Counted from the first letter of the stretch, positions 18,631-28,309 are shown. The stretch is 64,000 bases of DNA from CAVXYG01 sp963706835 (GCA_963706835.1 CAVPOB010000040.1:262480-326479); one strand, 5' to 3'. A program made the numbers and translations. The notes: generated by a model from the sequence alone, not told the origin.

Positions 18631-20289
18631 CTACATCCGATCCGGCGCGGTCACGCCGCACAGATCGAGGCCGTTGCTGACCACCTGGCGGGCGGCTGCG
18701 CACAGCCAGAGCCGGGCGATATGCACCGGGGCCGTCGCCTCGTCGCTGCGGGGCAGGACCCGGCAGGAGTCATAGAACTTGTGGTAGGCGGTGGCGACAT
18801 CCTCCAGGTAGCGCGCCACCCGGTGCGGTTCGCGCAACTCCGCCGCGGCGCTGACGACGCGGGGAAACTCGGCCAGCGCGGCGATCAGTTCCGACTCCCG
18901 GTCGTGGCTGAGCAGTGCGGGGTCGAAGCGCTCGTGCTGCCAATCGATGCCCAACTGCGCGCCATTGCGCAGCACGCTGCTGATGCGGGCGTGGGCGTAC
19001 TGCACATAGAAGACCGGGTTGTCGTTCGTGCGCTGCACCAGCAGGTCGAGGTCAAGCACCAGCGGGCTGTCGGCCGGATAGCGGATCAGCGAGTACCGGG
19101 CCGCGTCCACGCCGACCTCCTCCACGAGGTCCTCCAGCGTGATGATGTTGCCGGCCCGCTTGGACAGCCGGACCTCCTGTCCCCCACGGGTCATCTTCAC
19201 CAACTGGCCGATGAGGATCTCGATATTGGCGTCCATGTCGTCGCCGGCGCACGCGGCCACGGCCCGCAGCCGGTTGACGTAGCCGTGATGGTCGGCCCCG
19301 AGCAGGTAGATGCACAGGTCGAAGCCGCGGCTGCGCTTGTCGACGTAGTAGGCGGTATCGGAGGAGAAGTACGTCATCTCACCGTCGGCCTTGATGAGCA
19401 CCCGGTCCTTGTCATCGCCGAAGTCGGTGGTCCGCAGCCACACCGCGCCGTCCGCCTCGTAGACGTGCCCCTGCTCGCGGAGCTTGGCCAGCCCGCGGTC
19501 CACGGCACCGGATTCGTGCAGGTAGCGCTCGGAGTACCAGACGTCGAAATCGGTGCGGAACAGGTGCAGGACGTCCTTGTGCTGCTGCAGCTGCAGGGCG
19601 TACCCCGCCTCGCGGAAGGCCACCATCTGGTCGGTGCCGGAGAGCTCGGCGTACTCGGGGTGCTCGCCGAGCACGGTCGCTGCCAGATCGGTGATGTAGC
19701 CGCCGTGGTAGCCGTCCTCCGGGATCGGCTCGCCCTTGGCCGCCGCGGCGATCGAGGCCCCGAAGCGGTCCATCTGCACGCCGCGGTCATTGACGTAGAA
19801 CTCGCGGGCCACGGTTGCACCGGCCGCCTGCAGCACGCGGGCCAGCGCGTCCCCGAGCGCCGCCCACCGGGTATGCCCGAGGTGCAGCGGTCCGGTGGGG
19901 TTCGCCGAGATGAACTCGACGTTGATGGCGACCCCGTCGAGGTCGTCGACCTGGCCGTACTGCGGACCGGCGGCAACGATCGTGGCCACCAACTCGCCCT
20001 GCGCGGCGCGATCCACCGTGATGTTGAGGAAGCCCGGCCCGGCCACGGCCACCGCGGCGATGCCCGGCAGGCCCTGCAGCCGCTCTGCCAGCAGGCTGGC
20101 CAGGTCCCGAGGGGGCATGCCCGCCCGCTTGGCCAGCACCAGCGCGGCGTTGGTCGCATAGTCCCCGTGCTCGCGGATCTTGGGGCGCTCGATCGTGACG
20201 GTGGACGGCACCTCGACGTCGATCACCGCGTCGGCAACGAGGTCGGCGATTGCGGACAGCACGAGGTCGCGCAAGGATTCCGGCGTCAT
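18631..20289 (-). CDS. argS: Arginyl-tRNA synthetase
   Basis: Class I synthetase, 552 residues, complete. An additional N-terminal domain is followed by the ATP-binding signature at residues 136-139 (HLGH in NPTGPLHLGHTRWAALGD). The KMSK-like loop is replaced by VRLSKRAGNI, as in many ArgRS. The DALR anticodon domain begins around VQYAHARISSVLRNG. It is followed by lysA. A tRNA-Arg(CCG) gene lies about 5 kb upstream on the same strand. Confidence 0.97.
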   Translation of the reverse strand: MTPESLRDLVLSAIADLVADAVIDVEVPSTVTIERPKIREHGDYATNAALVLAKRAGMPPRDLASLLAERLQGLPGIAAVAVAGPGFLNITVDRAAQGELVATIVAAGPQYGQVDDLDGVAINVEFISANPTGPLHLGHTRWAALGDALARVLQAAGATVAREFYVNDRGVQMDRFGASIAAAAKGEPIPEDGYHGGYITDLAATVLGEHPEYAELSGTDQMVAFREAGYALQLQQHKDVLHLFRTDFDVWYSERYLHESGAVDRGLAKLREQGHVYEADGAVWLRTTDFGDDKDRVLIKADGEMTYFSSDTAYYVDKRSRGFDLCIYLLGADHHGYVNRLRAVAACAGDDMDANIEILIGQLVKMTRGGQEVRLSKRAGNIITLEDLVEEVGVDAARYSLIRYPADSPLVLDLDLLVQRTNDNPVFYVQYAHARISSVLRNGAQLGIDWQHERFDPALLSHDRESELIAALAEFPRVVSAAAELREPHRVARYLEDVATAYHKFYDSCRVLPRSDEATAPVHIARLWLCAAARQVVSNGLDLCGVTAPDRM

Positions 20290-20347
20290 GACGCCAGCCT
20301 AGTGGCCCGCCGCCGGCGAGTCCGGCCCACCTGGAGCGGTTCGGCCG

Positions 20348-20611
20348 CTACGCCGCCAGCACGAGCAGCACGATCCCTATGCCCGCGGCACTCCCGGCTG
20401 CCGCCCACAGCCTGGTGCGGGTACCGGGGGGCAGCATGCTGGCCGCCACGGTGCGGTCCTCGATCATCTGTCCGCCCGGACCCCAGTGCGCGCCGTGACG
20501 GCGGTCCAGCACGTCGTCGTAGTGGTGACGCGCATAACTGGCGTCGATGGCCAGCAGCGCAAGCGTGGCCGCCGCGGTGAACAGCATGAAGAACGACAGC
20601 ACGAACAGCAT
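20348..20611 (-). CDS. Small two-helix membrane protein, unknown
   Basis: 87 residues from MLFVLSFFMLFTAAATLALL. An N-terminal hydrophobic helix, a polar middle (ARHHYDDVLDRRHGAHWGPG) and a C-terminal helix (AAAGSAAGIGIVLLVLAA). I do not recognise a family. Codon use looks coding, and it fits between argS and the divergent YccF gene. A purine-rich GGGGG precedes the ATG. Confidence 0.55.
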   Translation of the reverse strand: MLFVLSFFMLFTAAATLALLAIDASYARHHYDDVLDRRHGAHWGPGGQMIEDRTVAASMLPPGTRTRLWAAAGSAAGIGIVLLVLAA

Positions 20612-20707
20612 GGCAAAACCCCCGATATGGCTTGCACTCAACGGTACGGCCTGTCTGCGGCGCCGTTGGTCCCGCGCAATACCGCACACTGGCAGTGGAG
20701 GAGTCGC

Positions 20708-21136
20708 ATGCAGATCATTCGTGTCATCGCCAACGTGTTCTGGCTGATCCTGGCGGGCTGGGCCAGCGCCCTGGGCTATGCCATCGCCGGCGTCGTGATG
20801 TTCCTGCTGGTGGTCACCATCCCGTTCGGCATCGCATCGTTCCGGCTGGCCGTGTACGCGTTGTGGCCGTTCGGCAACACGGTGCTGCCGGATCCGCAGG
20901 CCGGGGCGGCCAGCACGATCGGCAACGTGCTGTGGTTCATCCTGGCAGGGTGGTGGCTGGCGCTGGGCCAGCTCATGGTGGGCGTGCTGTACTGCCTGAC
21001 GATCATCGGCATCCCGTTCGGCATCGCGAACTTCAAACTGGCCCGGCTGTCGATCAATCCCCTCGGCAAGCGTGTGGTGCCGATCGAGTACGCCGATGCC
21101 TTCGCCGTCGGCTACCACTCACAGGCCGTTCGCTAG
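20708..21136 (+). CDS. YccF-family inner membrane protein
   Basis: 142 residues starting after GGAGGAG. It contains two copies of the YccF (DUF307) unit: residues 8-45 (NVFWLILAGWASALGYAIAG, then VTIPFGIASF) and 77-115 (NVLWFILAGWWLALGQLMVG, then GIPFGIANF). About four transmembrane helices. Function is unknown for the family. It stands alone on the plus strand. Confidence 0.88.
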   Translation: MQIIRVIANVFWLILAGWASALGYAIAGVVMFLLVVTIPFGIASFRLAVYALWPFGNTVLPDPQAGAASTIGNVLWFILAGWWLALGQLMVGVLYCLTIIGIPFGIANFKLARLSINPLGKRVVPIEYADAFAVGYHSQAVR

Positions 21137-21151
21137 GCCGGGGCGGCCCGG

Positions 21152-22016
21152 CTAGCGCAGCAACTGGGTGATCTCGACCGACACGTTCAGTTTTGCGGCG
21201 CCGCCGCCGGCGTACAGGCCCTTGATCGGTGGCACGTCGTTGTAGTCCCGGCCCCTGGCGACCAGGACGTGGGCCGATCCGACCTGCCGATTGTTGGTGG
21301 GATCGAACCCCTCCCAGGATCCGTCCCACGTCTCGATCCAGGCGTGCGATTCACCCATCACGGCCGTCCCCACCGCCTCCTCCTCGGTGTGGAGGTAGCC
21401 GGAGACGTAGCGCGCAGGGATGCCCAGCGAGCGCAGCAGCGACAGGGCCGCGTGCGTGAAGTCCTGGCAGACGCCGTGCTTGGCCTTCCACGCCTCATGG
21501 GCGGTCGTGGAGACGCGTCGTGACGCCGGGGGTGTAGCGCATCCGGCCGTGCACCTCCTCCACGACGGCTCGGATGGCGTCGGCCGGCGCCGGCAGCCGC
21601 CGCAGCTCGTCGACCAGGGCCGCACGGTCGGGGTCGGCCGCCGCGTCGTCGACGTAGGAGGTCCGCTCGAGGAACTCGCACCACCGGTCGATGACGGCGG
21701 GCGCGGCGATCTCCTCCCAGGACAGGCCGGGCGCCTCGGGGTGCCCGGCCGGGGTATCCACCACCGACGTCGCGGTGACGGTCATGGCGCGATGCGGATC
21801 ATGCAGATCGAACGCCTCCACCGCCGCGCCCCAGTAGTCCCGGTAGGCGTAGACCGCGCCACGCGGCTGCAGGTGCAGCTCATGACGGATCAGCACCTGC
21901 CGCTCGAGGTCCAGCGGCGTCATGCGCGCCTCGTTGAAGGAGGCGCGCACGTCCGACAGGTAGTCGTAGGTGCTCTCGTGGACGATCCGCAGCCGGCGGC
22001 CGCCGTGTCCCTGCAT
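21152..22016 (-). CDS. Transglutaminase-like cysteine protease with N-terminal domain, frame-broken
   Basis: The N-terminal beta domain begins MQGHGGRRLRIVHESTYDYL and contains MTPLDLERQVLIRHELHLQP. The frame breaks near 21525. The catalytic core then reads KHGVCQDFTHAALSLLRSLG (Cys), ARYVSGYLHTEEE, GESHAWIETW (His) and GFDPTNNRQVG (Asp), the full Cys-His-Asp triad. It belongs to the group always seen with alpha-E and circularly permuted ATP-grasp proteins, as here. The start overlaps the alpha-E stop (TGATG). Confidence 0.9.
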
Positions 22017-22925
22017 CAGTGGCTCCACACGATCGTGCCGGATTGGCTGAAGAAGTTGCGTGCCGCGGCCCCACTGGCTCGGGCGGCAGCGATCTGCGCC
22101 TGCCCGGCGAGGGCATCGATGTCCTCGGGGCCGGGTGCGATCACGTACTCCAGCTGGCTGCGAATCATGCCGCACTCGCGCATCAGTTCGCCGCGGTCAC
22201 TGCGCCCCCTTGTCGACCAGGCCGCGCACCGCGGACTCCGCCGACTGGGCGCTCATCAGCAGGGAGCGCGGGAACGTGCTGGTCCAGCACCAGGAAGCTG
22301 CGCACCGGTTCGCCGGTCCAAGCGGGTGCTTGGTGCGCAGGAAGCTGTTCAGCCCGCCTGCCGCGCGCAGCGTCGCCACTGGGCCGCTCTCCGGCCACAA
22401 CTGGTCGTGCCGCACCGCGAGCAGCCGGGTCGTCATGTCCATCCGCTCCAGGGAGCGGCCGAGCGAGAGGAACAGGTAGCCCTCGTCGCGCGACATCGTC
22501 CATTCGATGACGCCGTGGGCCACGAGCAGGCGCTCCACGACGCGGTGCAGCCCGACCCCCGGACTGGCCGCGAAGAGCAGGCCCCGGCTCAGCGAGATGT
22601 GGGCGGAGTTGAGCGCCTCGAAGACGTCCACCGACAGTTGGTCCCGCACAGCGCGCGCGTTCTCCCGGGCCGCGGCCACGGCTCCTCGCACCGTCGAGGG
22701 GTCGCTGGGCTGCCCGATCACGGCAGTGACCAGCCCGCCGGCATCGCTGACCTGCGGCGCATTGATCGACAGCGCGTCCAGCAGCGCCGCGGAACCGATG
22801 TCCTCGGCCACGCTGCGGTCCTCGATGAGCAGATGGTGATGCTCCGCCAGCAGCCGGGCGGTCGCCTCGGCGCGCTCGAGGTAGCGGCCGATCCAGAAGA
22901 ACGACTCTGCGATGCGGCTCAGCAT
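22016..22925 (-). CDS. Alpha-E domain protein, frame-broken
   Basis: All-helical partner of the preceding ATP-grasp protein. It begins MLSRIAESFFWIGRYLERAE, the family signature, and continues ALNSAHISLSRGLLFAASPG and WTMSRDEGYLFLSLGRSLER. The reading frame changes near 22325 (here one base seems missing), 22282 and 22195. The true C-terminus reads MIRSQLEYVIAPGPEDIDAL and ends FFSQSGTIVWSH at 22016-22018. The ATG lies inside the end of the upstream gene (7-base overlap). Molecular function is not established. Confidence 0.87.
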
Positions 22926-24703
22926 TGCCCACCGTCCCCTGCCCGGATCGGCGCCGGATCGGCCGCACCGGTGGCGCCCTGCTGCTGTTGACCCTCCTGC
23001 TGCCGCTGCCGCTCGTTGTGCATGAGCGGAGCCCGCGCCCGCGGCAGTCCGCGGCCGGGTGGCCGCCGGACCCGGCGCACCGGCCGCGCCGCCACCCGGC
23101 GATCCTCCGGTTCGGAATCTTCGAGCACCCAGGTGTCCTTGGAGCCCCCGCCTTGGCTGGAGTTCACCACCAGACTGCCCTTGGGCAGGGCAACGCGGGT
23201 CAGCCCGCCGGGCAGCACGTAGATGTCCTCGCCCATGTTGACCGCGAACGGCCGCAGGTCGACGTGCCGCGGCTCCAGCGTGCCGTCGTCCATCGCCGTC
23301 GGGTAGGTGGAGAATGTCACGACCGGCTGCGCGATCCATCCGCGCGGGTCCTTGCGCACCTTGGCGCTGACGTCGGCCAACTCCTCATCGGTCGCCTTGG
23401 TCCCGATCACCAGGCCGTACCCGCCGGACGCGTCGGAGGGCTTGAGCACCATGCGATCGGCGTTGGCCAGCACGAACTCCCGCTGCTCGGCGTTCTGCAG
23501 GTCGTAGGTGTCCACGTTCGGCAGGATCGGCGACTCGTTGAGGTAGTAGGCGATGAGGTCGGGGACGAACGGGTAGATCGCCTTGTCGTCGGCGACGCCG
23601 TTGCCGACGGCGTTGGAGATGGTGACATTGCCTGCGCGGGCGGCGTTCAGGATGCCCGGGACTCCGAGCACCGAATCGAAGCGGAAGTGCAGCGGATCGA
23701 GGAAGTCGTCGTCGATGCGCCGGTACACCACGTGCACGCGCTCCGGACCGGATGTGGTGCGCATCCAGAGGTAGTTGTCCCGGCAATACAGGTCGCGGCC
23801 CTCCACCAACTCGCACCCCATGCGGCGGGCCAGAAACGCATGCTCGTAGTGGGCGGAGTTGTAGACGCCGGGCGTCAGGACCACCACCGTCGGGTCGTCG
23901 ACACCGCTGGGAGCCCCGGCCAGCAGCGCATCCAGCAGGCGCTCCGGGTACTCCTCGATGGGGCGCACCCGATGGCCGGCGAAGACCTCCGGCACCACAT
24001 GGGCCTGGGCCCGGCGGTTCTCCAGCACGTAGGACACCCCCGACGGATTGCGGAGGTTGTCCTCCAGCACGCGGAACTGGCCGGCCTCGTCACGGATCAG
24101 GTCGATGCCGGCGACGTGGATCCGGACCCCGTTGGGCGGATCGAAGCCGTTGGCCGCCCGGTGGAAATGGCTGGAGGTCAAGATCAGCTTGCGCGGGATG
24201 ATGCCGTCGGCGAGCACCTCCGCCGGACCGTACAGGTCGGCGAGGAAGGCCTCCAGCGCGCGGATCCGCTGCACGACTCCGGTCTCGATGGTGCGCCATT
24301 CGGCCGCGGTGAGGATACGTGGCACCAGATCCATCGGCAGCGGTCGCTCGCGACCCGACAGCGTGAACGTGATCCCCTGCTGATCCAGGTAGGCGTCGCG
24401 CAGGCGGGCCCGCTCCTCCAGGCCCTCCGACCCGAGCCGTCCGACGGCTTTGGCCAGTACCTGGTGCGACGGGCGCGTGGCACCCGCCGCATCGACCATC
24501 TCATCGAAGGGCTGCACCGCATCGGCGGACGTCCGGACAGCCGGTGCCCGCTCCTGGCCCTGGACCATGTCCACCACCGTTTCCGCCCGGTCACGTGACC
24601 GGGCACTGTCCCTGCGCGAGCGATCCTGCCCGATGACAGCCCCGATGGCAGCATTGTGGGGCAGCGCGGCGGCGGTGTCGGCAGGGGCGTCGGGCGAGTA
24701 CAT
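22919..24703 (-). CDS. Circularly permuted ATP-grasp type 2 protein
   Basis: 594 residues, complete. Landmarks: FDEMVDAAGATRPSHQVLAK, GIDLIRDEAGQFRVLEDNLR with GVSYVLENR, LTPGVYNSAHYEHAFLARRM, SNAVGNGVADDKAIYPFVPD, MVLKPSDASGGYGLVIG (ATP-grasp lysine and Gly-rich loop) and GGLTRVALPKGSLVVNSSQG. The family is predicted to ligate an amine to a carboxylate in peptide synthesis or modification. The C-terminal 60 residues are Arg- and Gln-rich and unlike the family. It heads the ATP-grasp / alpha-E / transglutaminase operon. Confidence 0.92.
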   Translation of the reverse strand: MYSPDAPADTAAALPHNAAIGAVIGQDRSRRDSARSRDRAETVVDMVQGQERAPAVRTSADAVQPFDEMVDAAGATRPSHQVLAKAVGRLGSEGLEERARLRDAYLDQQGITFTLSGRERPLPMDLVPRILTAAEWRTIETGVVQRIRALEAFLADLYGPAEVLADGIIPRKLILTSSHFHRAANGFDPPNGVRIHVAGIDLIRDEAGQFRVLEDNLRNPSGVSYVLENRRAQAHVVPEVFAGHRVRPIEEYPERLLDALLAGAPSGVDDPTVVVLTPGVYNSAHYEHAFLARRMGCELVEGRDLYCRDNYLWMRTTSGPERVHVVYRRIDDDFLDPLHFRFDSVLGVPGILNAARAGNVTISNAVGNGVADDKAIYPFVPDLIAYYLNESPILPNVDTYDLQNAEQREFVLANADRMVLKPSDASGGYGLVIGTKATDEELADVSAKVRKDPRGWIAQPVVTFSTYPTAMDDGTLEPRHVDLRPFAVNMGEDIYVLPGGLTRVALPKGSLVVNSSQGGGSKDTWVLEDSEPEDRRVAARPVRRVRRPPGRGLPRARAPLMHNERQRQQEGQQQQGATGAADPAPIRAGDGGQC

Positions 24704-24771
24704 CCTCCAGGGATACTCGCGGCACGTTTCGCGGCGCGATCAGCCGTGTTACGGATGTGTGCCCTGGAGCG

Positions 24772-25083
24772 TCACTTGCGGTACCAGCCCGGCGGACCGC
24801 CGATGAGTGCCGCGAGGAAGGCGCCCACCGCGGCGCCGACCCCCGTCGACAGTCCGTCGATGAGCGGCAGGAAGCCCAGCAGCGTCCCGATGATGAACCC
24901 GGCCGCGCCGCCGCCCGCCGCGGCGATGAGTGCCCAACCGGTTCGCCCACCACCGCCGGCCTCGTCGTCCTGCTGCGCGACCTCCTTGGGCTGCGCCTTG
25001 GCCGGCGGCTGGGCCTTGCGGGCGCCGGACTCCAGCGCCTCGACCTCCCGAAGCAACCGTTCGATGTCGTCGTCGCTGGCCAT
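24772..25083 (-). CDS. Small membrane protein with glycine-rich hairpin, unknown
   Basis: 103 residues. The N-terminal helix MASDDDIERLLREVEALESG looks like a short coiled coil; a Lys/Gln/Pro linker leads to two hydrophobic segments (ALIAAAGGGAAGFIIGTLLG and GVGAAVGAFLAALIGG) with Gly spacing suited to tight packing, ending PPGWYRK. No family recognised. It is convergent with nothing and precedes the ATP-grasp operon on the same strand. Confidence 0.55.
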   Translation of the reverse strand: MASDDDIERLLREVEALESGARKAQPPAKAQPKEVAQQDDEAGGGGRTGWALIAAAGGGAAGFIIGTLLGFLPLIDGLSTGVGAAVGAFLAALIGGPPGWYRK

Positions 25084-25115
25084 ACCTCCACTGTGACGCC
25101 AGGAGCGGGGGCTGT

Positions 25116-25439
25116 CTACGCCGGGTCGGCCGTCGTCACCACCTCGAAGCTCCAGATCGTGCTGGCAGCGGCCGCCCGATCCTCTCCCGACGTGCGACCG
25201 CTGGCCGCCCCGTGACCGCCGCGGAACGACTGCGACCGGGTCCAGGCCTCGAAGTCCTCGCGCGAGCGCCAGCGGGTGTACACGAGGTACTGATGGGTGC
25301 CCGACAAGGGACGCAGCAGTTCGAACCGCTCGAAACCCGCGGCCCGTTCCACCGAGCCGGCGCGGCGCGCGAACCGCTCTTCCAGCGTGCTGCCGCCGCC
25401 ATCGGGAACCGTCAGGACATTGATCGCAACGAAGGCCAT
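25116..25439 (-). CDS. Antibiotic-biosynthesis-monooxygenase (ABM) fold protein, HmoA/IsdG-like
   Basis: 107 residues. MAFVAINVLTVPDGGGSTLE, ERFARRAGSVERAAGFERFE, LLRPLSGTHQYLVYTRWRS and EDFEAWTRSQSFRGGHG follow the dimeric ferredoxin-like ABM pattern. Asn7 and the Trp in YTRWRS sit where heme-degrading members (MhuD, IsdG, HmoA) have binding residues, so heme or a quinone is a plausible ligand. No heme uptake genes are adjacent. Function is inferred. Confidence 0.75.
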   Translation of the reverse strand: MAFVAINVLTVPDGGGSTLEERFARRAGSVERAAGFERFELLRPLSGTHQYLVYTRWRSREDFEAWTRSQSFRGGHGAASGRTSGEDRAAAASTIWSFEVVTTADPA

Positions 25440-25479
25440 GTCCCCATGATGGCTCCAGTGTTGCCGTACGCCGTCAGGG

Positions 25480-25551
25480 TGCCCCCGGCAGGATTCGAAC
25501 CTGCGCGCATGGCTCCGGAGGCCACTGCTCTATCCCCTGAGCTACGGGGGC
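25480..25551 (-). tRNA. tRNA-Arg (anticodon CCG)
   Basis: On the minus strand the 72-nt sequence folds as acceptor GCCCCCG / CGGGGGC, D stem GCTC / GAGC, anticodon stem GTGGC / GCCAT with loop CTCCGGA (anticodon CCG, reads CGG), a four-base variable region, and T stem GCAGG / CCTGC with loop TTCGAAT. The discriminator is A and CCA is not encoded. It is upstream of argS on the same strand, as in other actinobacteria. Confidence 0.95.
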
Positions 25552-25586
25552 TCGGGTGGCTTCAGGATAGCAGCGGGAGCGGCCGC

Positions 25587-26144
25587 TCAGTCCGCTGCAT
25601 CCTCACCCTCGTCGGGCTTCTGCTTGCGGCGCGGACGGCGCCGCGCCCGGGAGTGCTTGGCGTTGTCGCCGACGGCCGGACCGTCGAGGTCGCCCGCGTC
25701 GCCGTCGTACACGGCCTGCGAGATCCCGTGCAGCTCCAGCGACATGGTGATCTTGCTCACGGCGTTGAAGACCGCGGTGACGGCCCGCGGCAGGACGGCG
25801 GCCAGGTGGGCCCTGGTGGGCAGGAGGTCGGGCCCGGCCACGATCATCTCGGCCGAGACGATGAGATCGCCGTCATCATCGGCGACCACCTTGGCGACCT
25901 TGGCCTCTTTGGTCACGAGGTTGCACATCCGGTTCAGCTCGGCCGCGTCGAGATCCTGCTCCGGCGGTGGGAACATGGCGACCAGGTGCAGGTACTCCGG
26001 ATCGCGGTCCTCCAGGAAGACCAGCAGGTTCAGACCGCCGGTCTCGAAGGCCAGCGTCGACTCGTCGACCGTGTGGACCGTCAACCCCATCTCGTCGCTG
26101 AGCACTGCGCGGTAGCGCTCGACGAGCCGCTCGACCTCTGCCAT
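25587..26144 (-). CDS. YbjN-domain protein
   Basis: 185 residues from the ATG at 26142-26144, preceded by GGGAGG. MAEVERLVERYRAVLSDEMG, LAFETGGLNLLVFLEDRDPE and AELNRMCNLVTKEAKVAKVV match the YbjN (type III secretion chaperone-like) fold; the last 30 residues are basic (RARRRPRRKQK) then acidic. Actinobacteria often carry such a gene of unknown role. It is divergent from ctaA. Confidence 0.8.
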   Translation of the reverse strand: MAEVERLVERYRAVLSDEMGLTVHTVDESTLAFETGGLNLLVFLEDRDPEYLHLVAMFPPPEQDLDAAELNRMCNLVTKEAKVAKVVADDDGDLIVSAEMIVAGPDLLPTRAHLAAVLPRAVTAVFNAVSKITMSLELHGISQAVYDGDAGDLDGPAVGDNAKHSRARRRPRRKQKPDEGEDAAD

Positions 26145-26239
26145 CTCGCCTCCCGCCCCCACCTTTGCAGACGCCCCGGTCCCCGGGGTAGCCAGACACG
26201 GCCGAAGGGCGAGCGGCGCAGGGCCAATACCATGAAGGG

Positions 26240-27235
26240 GTGACGGCAACGCAGACCCACCAGGCCCCGACGGTGCTGCCCGGTGCCGCTGCACCGCGAT
26301 GGCTGCAGCGGATCTTCCTGGCCAACCTCATCGCGCAGATCGGCATCGTGGTCACCGGCGGCATCGTCAGGCTGACCGGTTCCGGGCTGGGGTGCCCGAC
26401 CTGGCCGGAGTGCGTGGACGGGTCGCTGGCCCCCACCCCGCAGCAGGCGGAGTCCTGGCACAAGTACGTGGAGTTCGGCAACCGACTGCTGACCTTCGTA
26501 CTGGCGGCACTAGCCATCGCCGCCGTGATCGGCGTGTGGCGGTGGACACGGGCCCGGAGGAAGGCGGGGCTAGGAGCGCGCCGTCCCATCGTGCTGCTGG
26601 CCGCAGTCCCGCTGATCGGTACCGCCGCCCAGGCCGTACTGGGCGGCATCACCGTCCTCACCGGCCTCCACCCGGCGACCGTGGCCGCCCATTTCCTGGT
26701 ATCCATCGCCATCATCGGCGCCGTCACCGTGCTGGTCGTTCGAGCGGCACAGCCCGGTGACGCGCCGGGGCCGCTCCTCGTCCGGCCCCAGGTCCGGGCG
26801 CTGGCGTGGGCGCTGGTCGCCATGACGGTGGTCGTGATCACCATCGGAACCGTCGTCACCGGCAGCGGCCCCCACGCGGGGGATCCCGACGCCAGCGTGC
26901 GCTTCGGCTTCGACCAGCGCCTCGTGGCGTGGCTGCACGCCGATGTCGTCCTGCTGTTCGTGGGCCTGCAGATCGGGATGCTGCTGGCTCTGTCGCTGAC
27001 CGATGCCCCACGCACCGTCCGACGCCGGGCGATGCAACTGACCGGCGTCACGGTCGCCAACGGCATCGTCGGGTACTCGCAGTTGGCGACCGGGCTGCCG
27101 TGGCTGCTGGTGGCGATCCACATGCTGCTGGCATGCCTGCTCTGGGTCGCGGCGATCCGGCTGCTGCTCGCGATGCGGCTGCGCGTGGCCCCGCTGCTGG
27201 AGCCGGCAACCGACGCTGGCCGCGTCACCGGCTGA
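26240..27235 (+). CDS. ctaA: Heme A synthase (COX15/CtaA)
   Basis: Hydroxylates heme O to heme A for aa3 oxidase; 331 residues with about eight transmembrane helices in two homologous halves. Seen: VVTGGIVRLTGSGLGCPTWP with the paired loop cysteines of GCPTWPEC, the heme-ligand histidines in ESWHKYVEFGNRLLTF and HPATVAAHFLVSI, and in the second half LVAWLHADVVLLFVG and LVAIHMLLACLLW. GTG start. The copper insertion genes at 45.3-47.1 kb serve the same oxidase. Confidence 0.94.
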   Translation: MTATQTHQAPTVLPGAAAPRWLQRIFLANLIAQIGIVVTGGIVRLTGSGLGCPTWPECVDGSLAPTPQQAESWHKYVEFGNRLLTFVLAALAIAAVIGVWRWTRARRKAGLGARRPIVLLAAVPLIGTAAQAVLGGITVLTGLHPATVAAHFLVSIAIIGAVTVLVVRAAQPGDAPGPLLVRPQVRALAWALVAMTVVVITIGTVVTGSGPHAGDPDASVRFGFDQRLVAWLHADVVLLFVGLQIGMLLALSLTDAPRTVRRRAMQLTGVTVANGIVGYSQLATGLPWLLVAIHMLLACLLWVAAIRLLLAMRLRVAPLLEPATDAGRVTG

Positions 27236-27332
27236 GCGGGCGCGTCACCAGCTGAGGCGGGCGCCGATCGAGGACCGGGCCCGCGCGCGGTCCCACTGCC
27301 GCTCGGGCGGCCGCGCGGGTAGCCTGAGAGTC

Positions 27333-28295
27333 GTGAGCGCCCCCTCAGATCCCCTGCTTCCCTACCGCCTCGCCGGCGAGGCCTCAGCCGAGGCGGCACT
27401 GTCCGCGTCCGGCGTCGCACACGCGCACGGCGAAGGGGTCGCCGAAGTGGTCGCGGCCGCGCTGGCCGATATCGACGTCGACGGACCCGATGACCAGCCG
27501 ATGACTGCTCCGGTCAACCCGCGAGCGGCCGCCTTCTTCGACATCGACAACACCATGATGCGCGGGGCCAGCATCTTCGAACTCGCCCGCGGCGCGTATC
27601 GCCGCAAGTTGCTCGATCGCGGCGACCTCGTCGGCTTCGCGGTGGATCAACTGCGCTTCCTCGCGGAGGGCACCGAGGATATGGACGTCATGGTCGAGGC
27701 GACCGAGGCGGCGCTGTCCTTCGCCAAGGGGCGCACTGTGGCCGAGATCGTCGCCCTGGGCGAGGAGATCTACGAGCAGGGCATCGCCGATCGGATCTGG
27801 CCGGGAACCCTCACGCTGGCGCAGCAGCACCTCGAGGCGGGAGAGCGCGTCTGGCTGGTCTCGGCGACGCCGGTGGAACTCGCGCGGGTCATTGCCGAGC
27901 GACTGGGCTTCACGGGCGCCATGGGCACCGTCTCGGAGATCGTGGACGGCGTGTATACGGGCAAACTGGTGGGCCACCCGCTGCACGGCGTCGCCAAGGC
28001 CGCCGCGGTCCGGGCGCTGGCCTCCCGGGAGGGCTTGGACCTGCAGCAGTGCTACGCCTACTCCGACTCCAACAACGACCTGCCGATGCTGACCGTCGTC
28101 GGCCGGCCGGTTGCGGTCAACCCCGACACCGGCCTGCGCCAGGCAGCGGTGGAGAACCGTTGGCCGATCTACGATTTCCGGGGCCGCCGCCTGTGGGTGC
28201 GCTACAAGCTGCCCGGACTGATCGCCGGGGTCGCTGCCACCGGCGTCCTCGTCGGAGCGTTGGGAACGGCCCTGGCCCACCGGTCATCGCGCTGA
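27333..28295 (+). CDS. HAD-IB family hydrolase (SerB-like) with C-terminal membrane helix
   Basis: 320 residues, GTG start. The catalytic loop is AAFFDIDNTMMRGASIFELA (DxDxT, preceded by about 60 residues of acidic extension); motif II lies in VWLVSATPVELARVIAERLG and motifs III/IV in GVAKAAAVRALA and CYAYSDSNNDLPMLTVVGRP. It matches the TIGR01490-type subfamily of uncharacterised phosphatases. A hydrophobic segment LIAGVAATGVLVGALGTALA near the end suggests membrane attachment. The sirtuin follows 14 bases later. Confidence 0.88.
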   Translation: MSAPSDPLLPYRLAGEASAEAALSASGVAHAHGEGVAEVVAAALADIDVDGPDDQPMTAPVNPRAAAFFDIDNTMMRGASIFELARGAYRRKLLDRGDLVGFAVDQLRFLAEGTEDMDVMVEATEAALSFAKGRTVAEIVALGEEIYEQGIADRIWPGTLTLAQQHLEAGERVWLVSATPVELARVIAERLGFTGAMGTVSEIVDGVYTGKLVGHPLHGVAKAAAVRALASREGLDLQQCYAYSDSNNDLPMLTVVGRPVAVNPDTGLRQAAVENRWPIYDFRGRRLWVRYKLPGLIAGVAATGVLVGALGTALAHRSSR

Positions 28296-28309
28296 GGTTG
28301 CAGGCTGCC

